Made by a program: the position numbers and the translations under genes | Shown here: in pieces, positions 34,376-45,156 of the stretch | How the letters are laid out: each line of letters begins with the position of its first letter | Position numbering within the stretch: position 1 is the stretch's first letter | DNA from: Armatimonadota bacterium | GTDB taxonomy: Bacteria; Armatimonadota; Hebobacteria; CAIYQO01 | Reading direction: 5' to 3' | Assembly (NCBI GenBank): GCA_029553475.1 | Contig: JAKPKV010000020.1 | Location: 1-64,000, forward strand | DNA: 64,000 bases | Notes under the pieces: generated by a model | Database searches by the model: none | Told to the model about the DNA's origin: nothing | Seen by the model: the letters and a program-made list of their open reading frames with translations, nothing else

Positions 34376-36088
34376 TAATGCCTGGGCCTCCAACGCGTCC
34401 AGGGGCGGCCACGCCGCGCCGGCGATGACCGCCTGCGCGCGCGCGGAGTCGCCGCGCAGCCGGCACACGCGCGCCAGCCGCAGGTAGGGTTCCCAGGCCA
34501 GCTGGTATTCCAGATAGGTATCGCCGCCCACCTCATCCGCCAGGCTCGCGCGCAGCGTGCGAATGACGGCAATGGCGTCGGCGTAGCAGCCCTCGGCGGC
34601 ATCCAGGTCATCCGCTTCCGCGCGCTGGCCGGCGCGCAGCAGCGTCGCCCACAGCCAGCGCGGGGCGCCGAGGTCGCGGGCGCGGGTGAGGAGATCGGCG
34701 ATGGTCACGCCCGCGTCATCCAGCGCCGCCAATCCCAGCGCGGCGCGCAGCGCGGGCAGGCGGGCGCCCAGCGATTCCGCCAGGTCGAAGGCGGGGGCAT
34801 AGGCGGTGCGCGCCTCCTCCCACTCCGCGCGCGCCAGCGCGGCGTCGCCGAGGGCGATTAAGGCGACGGCCTGCGCATACGGCTGTCCCAGCAGGGTGCT
34901 GATCTCCCACGCCTGCGCGGCGTGATAGCGGGCGTCCTGCGGCAGGCCGGCGCGGTCATACGCGGCGGTGAGCGCCAGGTGCGCGGTCAGCTCGGCGCGG
35001 CGCGTGCCGGTGGCGATGCCCTGCCGCAGGGCGTCTTTGGCCAGCGCGCGCGCCGCGTCGTAGCGGCCCATCTCCACCAGCGTGGCGGCCAGCTCCGCCC
35101 AGGCCATCGCTTCGCGGCCGCGGTCGTCCGCCAACCGCGCCCAGCGCGCGGCGCCTTCCAGCGTGGCGCGGGCGGCGCCCAGCGTACCGGATTCCCGCCG
35201 ACACACCCCCAGCGTGAGCAGCGACTCGGCGTATTGATCGCGGTTGGCGGCCTGCACCGCCAGCTCGCCGGCCTGCTCGGCCGCGCGGGCGGCGCGGGCG
35301 AAATCCCCGCAGGCCAGCTGAACGTTCGCGACGTTGCCGGCGACATAGAGCCGCGGTAGCAGCGCCGCGCGGGGATCGGGCGCGGCGGCTTCCAGCGCCA
35401 GCGCCTGGTCCAGCCACGCCAGCGCGCGGGCATACTGCCCCCGGTGCTCGGCCACCGCCGCCAGGGAGACGTAGCCCTGCCAGCGCGCGACCCACTCCCC
35501 GGTCTCGACCACGCGCTGGAAACAGAGTTCGGCCTCCTCTACGCGGCCTAACGCCAGCAGCGCGTGGCCGCGGTTTTGCTCGGCGGCGGGCAGGCACGCG
35601 TCCAGTCCATGCTGGCACAGGACGGGAATGGCGATGTCGAGGGCCGCCAGCGCGCGCGCCGGCTCGCCCTGCTGCAAGAGCACCGTGGCCAGCCGCAACC
35701 GCGTGGACACTTCCAACCGCGCGTCACCCGCCTGGCGCGCGAGCGCGAGAATCTGCTCGCAGGAGGACAGCGCCCCCGGCAGATCCGGCGGGGTGAGCTG
35801 GGCCGTCAGCAAGTGCCGCAGCCCGTGCAGCCGTTCGCCCAGGTTATCCGGCACGGCGTCGCCGCCGTAGAAGTAGATGAGCGGCTTGCCGGTCAGCGCG
35901 GCGATCTGCTGGATGCGGTCCGGCTGCGCGAGGGTGGCGCCGGAGACGTACTGGTAGATGAGCGCGCGCGAGCAGCCGATCTGCCGCGCCAGCCCTTCCA
36001 GCGACAGCCCGGCGTCTTCCGCCGCGCGCTGAATCAGCGTGCCCTGTTCCTTCCGCCCCTCGCGTGTCGAGAAATCCATCGCCGTCAT
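34373..36088 (-). CDS. HTH-TPR regulatory protein
   Basis: A 571-residue cytoplasmic protein. The N-terminal helix-turn-helix (about 10-75) reads LIQRAAEDAGLSLEGLARQ followed by IGCSRALIYQYVSGATLAQP, an XRE-like fold. The rest is Ala/Leu/Arg-rich tetratricopeptide repeats (ARALAALDIAIPVLCQHG; AWLDQALALEAAAPDP; ATLEGAARWARLADDRGR). Such proteins act as sensor-regulators, some responding to peptides. It heads a minus-strand unit with the lipoprotein gene and queE. ATG 36088 is preceded by GGGGCGGC, ATG 36079 by no better site. Its TGA belongs to the target duplication of A2. Confidence 0.78.
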   Translation of the reverse strand: MTAMDFSTREGRKEQGTLIQRAAEDAGLSLEGLARQIGCSRALIYQYVSGATLAQPDRIQQIAALTGKPLIYFYGGDAVPDNLGERLHGLRHLLTAQLTPPDLPGALSSCEQILALARQAGDARLEVSTRLRLATVLLQQGEPARALAALDIAIPVLCQHGLDACLPAAEQNRGHALLALGRVEEAELCFQRVVETGEWVARWQGYVSLAAVAEHRGQYARALAWLDQALALEAAAPDPRAALLPRLYVAGNVANVQLACGDFARAARAAEQAGELAVQAANRDQYAESLLTLGVCRRESGTLGAARATLEGAARWARLADDRGREAMAWAELAATLVEMGRYDAARALAKDALRQGIATGTRRAELTAHLALTAAYDRAGLPQDARYHAAQAWEISTLLGQPYAQAVALIALGDAALARAEWEEARTAYAPAFDLAESLGARLPALRAALGLAALDDAGVTIADLLTRARDLGAPRWLWATLLRAGQRAEADDLDAAEGCYADAIAVIRTLRASLADEVGGDTYLEYQLAWEPYLRLARVCRLRGDSARAQAVIAGAAWPPLDALEAQAL

Positions 36089-36781
36089 GCCGCCCCGCGG
36101 AGCCCCCCGCCGTCTGCCGATAGCGGACGGGGTTTCCGCTCGCCAGTATAGCAAAACTAGACGCATCGCGCAATGGCGATTGTCGGCGTCGCCGCGCAAA
36201 GTTGCGCGTGTGTCGCGCCAGTACGACATCGCGACGCCTCACGCCTTGCCGTGCGCTGTATGTGTCGGGAGCCAGCACAGCGGCCGACGAGAGGCGGGCG
36301 ACTCGCCGGAGCCGGGCGGGGGCGTCGTGTTGCCGAATGGTCTCACGCCACGGCGCCACGGCGCAAAGACGCGAGAAAATACCCAAAAGAGTGGTTTCGG
36401 CAAAAAGTAGGGGGAAGACCACCGATGCGGGCGTATTGCGGCGGGCGGGCGCTCTGCGATGGTCACGGTACGAGCGGCAGTATGGAATAAATACCCATGT
36501 TCGCCAATTCCATATTTGTGTTGCCGTGATATGCGGGAGTGAAAAAATCGGGGACACCGGAGGCTGTCCCCGATTATCCCATGTAGCTGTTCAACACCGT
36601 TATATCTTGTTTTTCAGCCTATTCCTTGCACTTACTGAGCTGCCCTTCAATACTTTCCTTGCGTTGTGAATCGCTCGAATATCGGGCGTAAATTACGGCT
36701 TTTATATCGGTTCACCTACCTTTAATTGGGTGTGGAAAATGCGTATACGATGCTTTCCTAATTGTGTAGTATCTCTGGTTA
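36089..36781. other. Gene-poor AT-richer region with short repeats
   Basis: No gene could be supported. It contains CTCACGCCACGGCGCCACGG (near 36341), a repeat with a relative near 63282-63312, and GGGGACACCGGAGGCTGTCCCC (36551-36572), an inverted repeat. From about 36580 base composition falls well below the window average, joining the low-GC GNAT gene next to it. Confidence 0.6.
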
Positions 36782-37369
36782 CTATTTCAATGCCTTTCGC
36801 ACAACTACTTTGCCTTCTCGTTCCGCGTGTTTGCTAAACCCGCATTTTTCATACATCGCCAGAGGCCCTCTGAAATCATGGGCTACATCAATGATATTCT
36901 TGTCGACATAGGCCTCGACAAAGTCAAAACCGTCAGCGGCGGCGTCCTGGCAAACGCGCTCCAGTAATTGCGTGGCCACGCCCATTCTTCGCATCTCCGG
37001 CGTTATCACAAAGCAAAATATGGATTTCACCTTGATGCCCGCACGGTACTCCTCTATCGGCCAATACGAACGCAGATAATTGACACAGCCCTGGCAATCC
37101 GCGTTGGCGTTGCACCATCCCACGATCTCATCGCCGCGATAGGCAAGATAGCCCTGTAGGCTGCCGGCCCTGACAAATTGGATGGCATGATCCCTTCTTT
37201 CCTCCCGTGATGGAAACCAATGGCCCCCGCTGACATAGGAATCGTCGCTACGCCAGGTCACACAATAGCATTTACGTTCATCTATGTTGACGTCGTGAGG
37301 TGTTACATCAAAAAAGTGTACATAATCTTCCGCAAGGTCGGGTATCAATTTTCGGATTTCGATGTGCAT
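36782..37369 (-). CDS. GNAT-family N-acetyltransferase (low GC)
   Basis: A 195-residue acetyltransferase. The acetyl-CoA site is IFCFVITPEMRRMGVATQLLER, containing the R/Q-x-x-G-x-A pyrophosphate loop, followed by AMYEKCGFSKHAEREGKVVV, the typical final strand. The substrate is unknown; Cys residues near CNANADCQGCVNYL are unusual. ATG 37369 follows AGGAAG. Its codons are visibly more AT-rich than those of neighbours, and it sits next to an IS remnant, suggesting recent acquisition. No promoter was identified. Confidence 0.8.
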   Translation of the reverse strand: MHIEIRKLIPDLAEDYVHFFDVTPHDVNIDERKCYCVTWRSDDSYVSGGHWFPSREERRDHAIQFVRAGSLQGYLAYRGDEIVGWCNANADCQGCVNYLRSYWPIEEYRAGIKVKSIFCFVITPEMRRMGVATQLLERVCQDAAADGFDFVEAYVDKNIIDVAHDFRGPLAMYEKCGFSKHAEREGKVVVRKALK

Positions 37370-37418
37370 TGAGAAGCACTTCCTGTACCGCGCCCGGTTG
37401 TTTGGACACGGGTTTAGC

Positions 37419-37975
37419 TTATGCCGCTGCCTGTCGTAAGCGCTCGTTTTCATAGCGTTGCCGGGCTTCCCGCGGCGTCATGAAGCCCAGCTTTTCCAAC
37501 CGCCACGAGCGGTTGTATGTCTGTCGAAACGATAGCACCGCCTCCCGCACTTCGTCAAGGGTGCGAAAGGCCCGCCCGTAAATAGCTTGTTCCTTCAGTG
37601 TCCGATTGAACCGTTCGACGACCCCATTGGTCTGCGGCTCCTCCACGAAGCTGAAGCTGGGCGTGATGCCCAGACGGGTGAGTTCTCCTTGAAAGTGCCC
37701 CGAGCAATTGGCCGCGCCGTGATCCAGGCGCACGGCCAGCCCCTGCGCCACGCCGCGCGCGACGCTCCCATCGATCGCCTGCACGCCCTCCAGCACCGGC
37801 TGCACCGCGTTGACGCGCGTGCCGCGTTTGCAGACGTACATCCCCACACACTCGCCGTTCCAGTGCTCCACGGCGCTGAACACCCACACGGAGCCAGCCT
37901 CGATGGTGAGCACCTGCGTCGTTCGGCCCAGAGGCTCTCGACGGGCGCCTGGGCCGAGACCGGCCCCCCACCATC
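37419..37975 (-). pseudogene. Degraded transposase, integrase-core fragment
   Basis: The open frame (to about 37913) encodes the C-terminal part of a DDE integrase-core transposase like those of IS3/IS481-type elements: WVFSAVEHWNGECVGMYVCK, then RLDHGAANCSGHFQGELTRLG with the second Asp, then EEPQTNGVVERFNRTLKEQ with the catalytic Glu, and a tail LSFRQTYNRSWRLEKLGFMTP. The first catalytic Asp and the N-terminal helix-turn-helix part are missing; just upstream the frame shifts (frame change near 37920) and homology ends. No terminal repeats are found, so this is a remnant. Confidence 0.75.
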
Positions 37976-38111
37976 ATGCCGCTTGCTTCCCATGAACACA
38001 GTTTACCTCAATTCTGTGGCCAAGAAAAACCGGGGGCGGGGCAACAGCCTCTTCTTTGCAGATGTACCTTTACCAATGCGGGGGCCGCCTCCGCGCATTT
38101 GGGGGGTGCTG

Positions 38112-38140
38112 TTGCCCCGGCAAACGGTTCTCCGTATAAT
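38112..38140 (+). promoter_or_regulatory. iorA promoter
   Basis: TTGCCC (38112-38117) and TATAAT (38135-38140) are spaced by 17 nt. The -10 ends 21 nt before GTG 38162, leaving a leader of about 15 nt. Confidence 0.7.
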
Positions 38141-38161
38141 GTGGCGCGGGGAGTAGCAGAC

Positions 38162-39904
38162 GTGGAACTCATCTTAACCGGGAATGCGGCCATCGCGTTG
38201 GCGGCGCGGGATGCGGGGGTGGCGTTGGGGGTGGGGTACCCCGGGACGCCGAGCACGGAGACGCTGGAGAATCTGGCGCGGCTGGAGGGGGGCGTCGCGC
38301 AGTGGGCGCCGAACGAGAAGGTGGCGCTGGAAGTGGGCGTGGGGGTGGCCTTCGGCGGCCGCCGGGCGCTGGTGACGATGAAGCACGTGGGGCTGAACGT
38401 CGCCGCCGATCCGCTCTTCACCGCCTCCTACACCGGCGTGGCCGGCGGGCTGGCCGTGCTGGTGGCGGACGACCCCGGCATGCACAGTTCGCAAAACGAG
38501 CAGGATAGCCGCCACTACGCGCGCGCGGCGAAAGTGCCGATGCTGGAGCCGTCCGATTCGCAGGAAGCGTACGAATTCACCCGCCTCGCCTTCCAGCTTT
38601 CCGAGCAGTTTGATACCCCGGTGCTGCTGCGCACCACCACGCGCCTCTCGCACGGCAAGAGCACGGTGACGCCGGGCCAGCGCGAGACCGCGCTCCCCGC
38701 GCCGCAGCCGCCGATGAACCCGGCGAAATACGTGATGGTGCCCGCCTTCGCCCGCGTGCGCCACCGCCTGGTTGAGGAGCGGCAACGGCGGGTGCGGGAG
38801 TGGGCGAACGCCGCCCCGCTGACCCGCGCGGAGCTGCGCGACACGGCGGTCGGCATCATCACCAGCGGCATCAATTACCAGTACGTGCGCGAAGTCGCCC
38901 CAACCGCGAGCGTGCTGAAGCTGGGCCTGGTGTATCCGCTGCCGCTGGAGGCCATCCGCGCCTTCGCCGCGCGGGTGGAGACGCTCTACGTGGTGGAGGA
39001 GCTGGACCCGATCATCGAGGAGCAGCTCGCGGCGGCGGGCATCGCCGTCATCGGCAAGGAGCGCTTCCCGCCCCTCGGCGAGTTCACCCCGGCGGTGGTG
39101 GCGACGGGGCTGGGGCTGCCGGCGGCGGAGCTGCCGACGCTGGAGCTGCCGACCCGCCCGCCGGCGATGTGCCCGGGCTGCCCGCACCGCGGCGTCTTCT
39201 GGACGCTGAAGAAGCTCGGCGTCACCGTGGCGGGGGACATCGGCTGCTATACGCTGGGGGTGGCGCCGCCGCTCTCGGCGATGGATACCTGCGTCTGCAT
39301 GGGGGCATCCATCGGCGTGGCGCACGGGCTGGAGAGAGCGGGCATCAACCCGGCCACAGTGGTGGGCGTCATCGGCGATTCCACCTTCCTCCACTCCGGC
39401 ATCACCCCGCTGCTGGACATGGTGTATAACGGCTCGCGTGGCACCATCCTCATCCTGGACAACGGCACCACGGCCATGACCGGCCGGCAGGAACACGCCG
39501 GCACCGGCAAAACGCTCACCGGCGCAGAGGCGCCGCGGGTGGACCTGGAGGCGCTGTGCCGGGTGCTGGGCGTCCCCGACGTAGACGTGATTGATCCGTA
39601 CGCGCTGGACGCGATGGAAGCGCGCATCAAGCAGGCGCTGGCGTTCGAGGGCGTCTCCGTCATCATCGCCCGCCGCCCGTGTATGCTCATCCCGCACGAG
39701 GACTACCCCGCGCAGCAGGTGAACGAGGAGCTGTGCAAGCTCTGCGGGCGCTGCCTGCGCATCGGCTGCCCGGCGATCACGAAGACGCCGGTGGGCGAGG
39801 GGGAACAGCCGCGCTCCCGACCGGAGATCAACGCGCTGCTCTGCGAAGGCTGCGCGGTCTGCGCGCAGCTCTGCCCGTTTGCGGTGATTACGAATACGGT
39901 GTAA
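38162..39904 (+). CDS. iorA: Indolepyruvate:ferredoxin oxidoreductase, alpha subunit
   Basis: IorA forms with IorB a ThDP/Fe-S enzyme converting arylpyruvates and CoA to aryl-acetyl-CoA, reducing ferredoxin. The 580-residue protein begins LILTGNAAIALAARDAGVAL and has GYPGTPSTETLE and EWxxNE-like WAPNEKVALEVG. The ThDP domain has CPGCPHRGVFW, DIGCYTLG and MGASIGVAHGLE, with GDSTFLHSG. Two C-terminal 4Fe-4S motifs are complete: CKLCGRCLRIGCP and CEGCAVCAQLCP. GTG 38162 is 9 nt after GGGGAG; the frame extends upstream without a better start. iorB lies 3 kb downstream, separated by two sugar-type genes. Confidence 0.93.
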   Translation: MELILTGNAAIALAARDAGVALGVGYPGTPSTETLENLARLEGGVAQWAPNEKVALEVGVGVAFGGRRALVTMKHVGLNVAADPLFTASYTGVAGGLAVLVADDPGMHSSQNEQDSRHYARAAKVPMLEPSDSQEAYEFTRLAFQLSEQFDTPVLLRTTTRLSHGKSTVTPGQRETALPAPQPPMNPAKYVMVPAFARVRHRLVEERQRRVREWANAAPLTRAELRDTAVGIITSGINYQYVREVAPTASVLKLGLVYPLPLEAIRAFAARVETLYVVEELDPIIEEQLAAAGIAVIGKERFPPLGEFTPAVVATGLGLPAAELPTLELPTRPPAMCPGCPHRGVFWTLKKLGVTVAGDIGCYTLGVAPPLSAMDTCVCMGASIGVAHGLERAGINPATVVGVIGDSTFLHSGITPLLDMVYNGSRGTILILDNGTTAMTGRQEHAGTGKTLTGAEAPRVDLEALCRVLGVPDVDVIDPYALDAMEARIKQALAFEGVSVIIARRPCMLIPHEDYPAQQVNEELCKLCGRCLRIGCPAITKTPVGEGEQPRSRPEINALLCEGCAVCAQLCPFAVITNTV

Positions 39905-39934
39905 GCGCGCGCTCGCGCGCTCCCTCACCCCCAA

Positions 39935-39957
39935 CCCCTCTCCCAGCGGGAGAGGGG
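39935..39957. repeat. CCCCTCTCCC hairpin
   Basis: A perfect 10-nt inverted repeat with loop AGC, 30 nt after the iorA stop. It is a member of the dispersed C/G-run palindromes. Confidence 0.5.
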
Positions 39958-39979
39958 AGTGGTCTGGAAGCAGGTATCA

Positions 39980-41287
39980 GTGGCTGTGTACACTCCCGAA
40001 CATTCTGCACGCGTGATGCGCTGGTATGCGCCGGCCCGGTTGGGGTTATTTTACCACTGGGGGCAGTATACCGGGGGCGGCTGCTCGGCGCCGCCGGATT
40101 GGGGGGCGCCCTGGCATCAGCCGTTCGTGCATCCCACGGTGGAGGCATTCGAGGCGGCGGCGGCTGATCCGGACGGTATCGCGCGCAACATGGTGGACCT
40201 GGCGGTCTATGTGGGGGCGCGCTACATCATCTACACGGTGATGCACCCGGACGACCACTACCTGCCGATGTACCCGAGCGCGGTAGACGGCTTTGTGGTG
40301 ACGGTGACGAAGGATTACCTGGGGGCGTTCCTGCGCGAGTGCGCCCGGCAGGGAGTGCGGGCCATTCTCTATATCCCGGGCAGCCCGCAATACTGGCATT
40401 GCCAAGACGGCGACTGGCTGAAAGCGGGCTATCGCGACGCCGGCTACCGCGTGCTGCTGCGCGGCGTGGTGGCGGAGCTGGCGGAGCGGTACGGCACGCT
40501 CATCAGCGGCTTCTGGTTCGATATCCACGACCGGGAGAGCGGGGCGTCGGAGTTGGCGCGGCGCCTGTTGCCGGACGCCATCATCACGGTGAACTGCGAT
40601 ACCGCTTTCGCGACGCCGGAGGTGGATTACGGCACCTCGGAGGTGACCACGGGCCCGCTGGACCCGCCGTATAGCCGGCCCAGCGGGCTGCGGACAGTCA
40701 ACCCGTGGGGGGCGATGCCGCCGAAGAAGGATTTCAACGAGGACATCCCCACCTGCAACCAGTGGTGGCACGGATCGCCCTTCATCAGCGAGGAGCAGAT
40801 GCTGGCCGGACCGTATGTGCAGGACCCGACCTTCCTGGTGAAGGAGATGGTCACCTCGCTGGGGCAGCGCGGGCAGTGGAATTACGCGCTGGGCATCGGG
40901 CCGACGATTGACGGCACGCCGCCGGCGATTTTTCGGCCGATGTTGGAAAACCTGCACCGCTTCATGGCGTGGGCGGGCACGGCGATCTATCGCACCACCG
41001 GCGGCGAGGGCGCGCCGCTGGAGCAGGGGTGGACAGGGGGCGACGGCTTCTTCTCCATCACCGCGTCGCTGGACGACCCCACCGTGCTCTATCTGCACGT
41101 GACCACCGCGCCGTCGGTGGATCACCTGGTGGTGCAGCACTACGGTCGCCCGGTGAAAGCTGTGACGGATGTGCGCACGGGGGCGGAGCACCCATTCCAT
41201 TACGCCGGCTATCTGGTGATTGATAGCCTGGAGTGGGGGGACGTGGCGGAATACGGGGCGAAAGTCTTGCGGGTGGAATTGGCGTAA
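39980..41287 (+). CDS. GH29-like alpha-L-fucosidase family protein
   Basis: About 435 residues with the GH29 barrel layout. It opens RWYAPARLGLFYHWGQYT, the usual WF-x-x-x-K/RFGIF-x-HWG region, then YVGARYIIYTVMHPDDHYLP and RAILYIPGSPQYW. FWFDIHD carries the expected nucleophile Asp. NYALGIGPTIDG resembles the family LLNIGPxxDG. It lacks a signal peptide, so it would act inside the cell. Substrate may not be fucose, since divergent members exist. The start is uncertain: GTG 39980 or 39986 is preferred because 39959 lies in a palindrome. Its TAA stop lies within an inverted repeat (41283-41466). Confidence 0.75.
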   Translation: MAVYTPEHSARVMRWYAPARLGLFYHWGQYTGGGCSAPPDWGAPWHQPFVHPTVEAFEAAAADPDGIARNMVDLAVYVGARYIIYTVMHPDDHYLPMYPSAVDGFVVTVTKDYLGAFLRECARQGVRAILYIPGSPQYWHCQDGDWLKAGYRDAGYRVLLRGVVAELAERYGTLISGFWFDIHDRESGASELARRLLPDAIITVNCDTAFATPEVDYGTSEVTTGPLDPPYSRPSGLRTVNPWGAMPPKKDFNEDIPTCNQWWHGSPFISEEQMLAGPYVQDPTFLVKEMVTSLGQRGQWNYALGIGPTIDGTPPAIFRPMLENLHRFMAWAGTAIYRTTGGEGAPLEQGWTGGDGFFSITASLDDPTVLYLHVTTAPSVDHLVVQHYGRPVKAVTDVRTGAEHPFHYAGYLVIDSLEWGDVAEYGAKVLRVELA

Positions 41288-41466
41288 GGGGGTTCACCCC
41301 CTCCCCACCCCCCCATATGCGTCACAATTAGGGTTCGCGTATCCTTCGTACTCGTGCTCATCGGAGCGCGGACATCCTGTCCGCACGTAGCTGATTTCGA
41401 GTACGAAACGAGCGCTGACGCGCTGATGACGCGTATGGGCCGGGGGGAGAGGTGAACCCCCTTACG
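41283..41466. mobile_element. 184-bp inverted-repeat element
   Basis: The left arm 41283-41324 (CGTAAGGGGGTTCACC...) and right arm 41427-41466 (...GGTGAACCCCCTTACG) are complements with few mismatches. An inner pair, TTCGTACTCG/CGAGTACGAA, and a GCGGACAnnnTGTCCGC hairpin lie between. The left tip includes the TAA stop of the GH29-like gene; the right tip ends 21 nt before the Gfo/Idh start. Confidence 0.65.
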
Positions 41467-41487
41467 CGGAGATAAACGGAGGTTGTC

Positions 41488-42753
<1,266 letters not shown>

Positions 42754-42759
42754 TGGCGG

Positions 42760-42832
42760 CAGATTCGCCCGCGGCCCCCCTCCCCGGCGTGGCGCATCGC
42801 CAGACCGACCACGGGAGCCGCGGGCGAATTTG
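42760..42832. terminator. Inverted repeat between Gfo/Idh gene and iorB
   Basis: ATTCGCCCGCGGC (near 42764) and GCCGCGGGCGAAT (near 42817) are exact complements separated by about 40 nt. It may terminate the upstream transcript or be another dispersed repeat. Confidence 0.4.
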
Positions 42833-42886
42833 GCAGGGGGAAGGATTTTCCGACGGTAACGCTAATTAAGTAGAAGCGGATCGTGT

Positions 42887-43486
42887 ATGACACAGACCAT
42901 GAACATACTCATCGTCGGCGTCGGCGGGCAGGGGATTGTGCTGGCCGGGGACGTGATCGGCATGGCGGCGCGGCTGGCGGGGCTGGAGGCGAAGGCGTCC
43001 GAGGTGCACGGCATGTCGCAGCGCGGCGGGAGCGTCGTCTCCGAGGTGCGCTTCGGGGAGACGGTCTACTCGCCGCTCATCCCGCCGCCGGGGGCGGACT
43101 ACCTGCTGGCGTTCGAGACGCTGGAGGGCTTGCGCGGGCTGGAGCGGCTGCGCCCGGGCGGCGTGGCCATCGTGAACACCCAGCGCATCATTCCGTCGTC
43201 CGTCACCTACGGCACGGCGGTCTACCCGGCGGACGCCGAGGCGCAGATCGCCGCGCGCTGCCCGAACGCGGTGCTGCTGGATGCCATCGCCGTCGCCATT
43301 GCGCTGGGCACTCCGCGGGCGGTGAACAGCGTGCTGATGGGCGCGCTGGCCGGCCACGGGGTGCTGCCGACGGCCTGCTGGGAGCGGGCCATCCGGCACG
43401 TCGTGAAGCCGCGATTCGTGGAGTTGAACATCACCGCTTTCCGGCGGGGGCTGGAGCTGGCGCCCGCCGGCACGAGGAGGGCGTAA
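42887..43486 (+). CDS. iorB: Indolepyruvate oxidoreductase, beta subunit
   Basis: A 199-residue gamma/beta-type subunit of the 2-oxoacid:acceptor oxidoreductase family. It has [19 protein letters not shown], the typical G-x-G-x-x-G opening, then [22 protein letters not shown] and [15 protein letters not shown]. It completes IorA (38162-39904). The ATG at 42887 (or 42899) has only a weak ribosome site. It overlaps nothing and sits 1 nt before the paaK-like gene, so those two are co-transcribed. Confidence 0.92.
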   Translation: MTQTMNILIVGVGGQGIVLAGDVIGMAARLAGLEAKASEVHGMSQRGGSVVSEVRFGETVYSPLIPPPGADYLLAFETLEGLRGLERLRPGGVAIVNTQRIIPSSVTYGTAVYPADAEAQIAARCPNAVLLDAIAVAIALGTPRAVNSVLMGALAGHGVLPTACWERAIRHVVKPRFVELNITAFRRGLELAPAGTRRA

Positions 43487-43487
43487 C

Positions 43488-44807
43488 ATGCCGACGTCGT
43501 CGCTGGCCGCTACCATTTACAACCCGCTGTACGAGTGCATGCCGCGCGCGGAGCTGAGCGCGCTGCAGCTTCGGCGGCTGAAGGACGTGATTTCCCGCGC
43601 CTTCAACCACGTGCCGGCCTATCGCGAAAAATGCCGCGCGGCGGGGGTGACGCCGCTGGACCTGCGGGCGCTGGATGACCTGCGCCACTTCCCCTGCACG
43701 GTCAAAGGCGATTTCCGCGAGAACTATCCCTACGGCATGTTCGCCGTGCCGATGGAAGAGGTGGTGCGCATCCACGCCTCCAGCGGCACCACCGGCAAAT
43801 CCACGGTGGTGGGCTATACGGCGAATGACGTGGCCACCTGGGCGGAGGTAATGGCGCGCACCATGGGCTGCGCGGGCATCACCCGCAAGGACGTGGTGCA
43901 GGTGTGCTACGGCTACGGCCTCTTCACCGGCGGCCTGGGCGTGCACTACGGCGCCGAACGCATCGGCGCCACCGTCATCCCCATCTCCGGCGGCAACACC
44001 AGGCGCCAGGTGACGGTGATGGAAGATTTCGGCAGCACCGCGCTGGCCTCCACCCCCAGCTACGCGCTGCACATGGCGGAGGTGGCGCAGGAGATGGGCA
44101 TCCTCGATGACCTGAAGCTGCGCGTGGGCATCTTCGGCGCCGAGCCGTGGTCGGAAGGGATGCGCGTTGATCTGGAGCGCAACCTGCACGTGACGGCGAT
44201 TGACATCTACGGCATGTCCGAGCTCATCGGGCCGGGCGTCTCCAGCGAGTGCGAGTGCCAGTGCGGCCTGCACATGTTCGAGGATCACTTCTACCCGGAG
44301 ATCATTGACCCGGACACCGGCGACGTGCTGCCGCCGGGCAGCCGCGGCGAGCTGGTGGTGACCACGCTGACGAAAGAGGCGCTGCCGGTGATCCGCTACC
44401 GCACGCGCGACATCTCCGCGCTCACCTACGAGACGTGCGAGTGCGGCCGCACCCTGGTGCGCATGGACCGCGTCACCGGGCGCTCCGACGACATGCTCAT
44501 CATCCGCGGCGTCAACGTCTTCCCTTCGCAAATCGAAGAAGTGCTCACCGGCATCGAAGGCACCGCCCCGCACTATCAGCTTCACGTCCGCCGCGAAGGC
44601 ACCCTCGACGAGCTGGAGCTGTGGGTAGAGGTGACCGAAGCGGTGCTGAAAGACGATATCCGCTCGCTGGAAACCCTCTCCCGCCGCATCATGGCCGATA
44701 TCCACTCCATCCTCAGCCTCACCTGCCGCGTGAAACTGGTGGAACCCAAGACCATCGAACGCAGCGAAGGCAAGGCGAAGCGGGTGATTGACCATCGGAA
44801 GCTGTAG
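43488..44807 (+). CDS. paaK: Phenylacetate-CoA ligase family protein
   Basis: A 439-residue adenylate-forming ligase. The P-loop is [21 protein letters not shown]-site residues are in [17 protein letters not shown] and [11 protein letters not shown]; and the C-terminal lobe follows [29 protein letters not shown]. It activates phenylacetate-type acids with ATP and CoA. With IorAB it forms the known arylpyruvate/aryl-acid set found in archaea and anaerobes; in reverse it could make ATP from aryl-CoA. ATG 43488 follows GAGGAGGGCG. The exact aryl substrate is inferred. Confidence 0.88.
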   Translation: MPTSSLAATIYNPLYECMPRAELSALQLRRLKDVISRAFNHVPAYREKCRAAGVTPLDLRALDDLRHFPCTVKGDFRENYPYGMFAVPMEEVVRIHASSGTTGKSTVVGYTANDVATWAEVMARTMGCAGITRKDVVQVCYGYGLFTGGLGVHYGAERIGATVIPISGGNTRRQVTVMEDFGSTALASTPSYALHMAEVAQEMGILDDLKLRVGIFGAEPWSEGMRVDLERNLHVTAIDIYGMSELIGPGVSSECECQCGLHMFEDHFYPEIIDPDTGDVLPPGSRGELVVTTLTKEALPVIRYRTRDISALTYETCECGRTLVRMDRVTGRSDDMLIIRGVNVFPSQIEEVLTGIEGTAPHYQLHVRREGTLDELELWVEVTEAVLKDDIRSLETLSRRIMADIHSILSLTCRVKLVEPKTIERSEGKAKRVIDHRKL

Positions 44808-44819
44808 TGGCAGAGTCCT

Positions 44820-45070
44820 ATCGGCCTGAAAGGCCACCGGATGCGAAAACGCATCAGGCGCATAGGCCCGAAGGGCCGCCAGCCGTTAGCCACGGGTGAA
44901 ACCCGTGGAACGGTTGTTGAAGAAGAACACCCAGCCCCAACGGGGCGGCAGCAGCAGTTGACGTCTGTCGCCCCGTTGGGGCTCATTGTTTTTATGCCAC
45001 GCTCCCACGGGTTCCGCTGCGCTGCACCCGTGGCTAACGGCTTCGACCCCTTCGGGGTGGGGATGGGCGC
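44820..45070. repeat. Nested palindromic repeat region
   Basis: The outer arms GCCGTTAGCCACGGGT (44882-44897) and ACCCGTGGCTAACGGC (45026-45041) enclose inner arms AGCCCCAACGGGGCG (44933-44947) and CGCCCCGTTGGGGCT (44967-44981). Small hairpins (GGCCTGAAAGGCC, GGGCCGAAGGGCC-like) precede. This fills the 44808-45156 gap; no gene is seen. Confidence 0.7.
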
Positions 45071-45156
45071 ATTTCACGATAGGCGGACTCTCACCTAACG
45101 GATGGATTGGCGCTTTCCCTTTACAACCCGTCCCCTTCTCCCTTAGACTGTGCGCG

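Noticed and set aside
36782-38160. IS remnant as source of the A and B palindromic elements
   Set aside because: No sequence resembling the ends of family A or B borders the transposase fragment, so a link cannot be supported.
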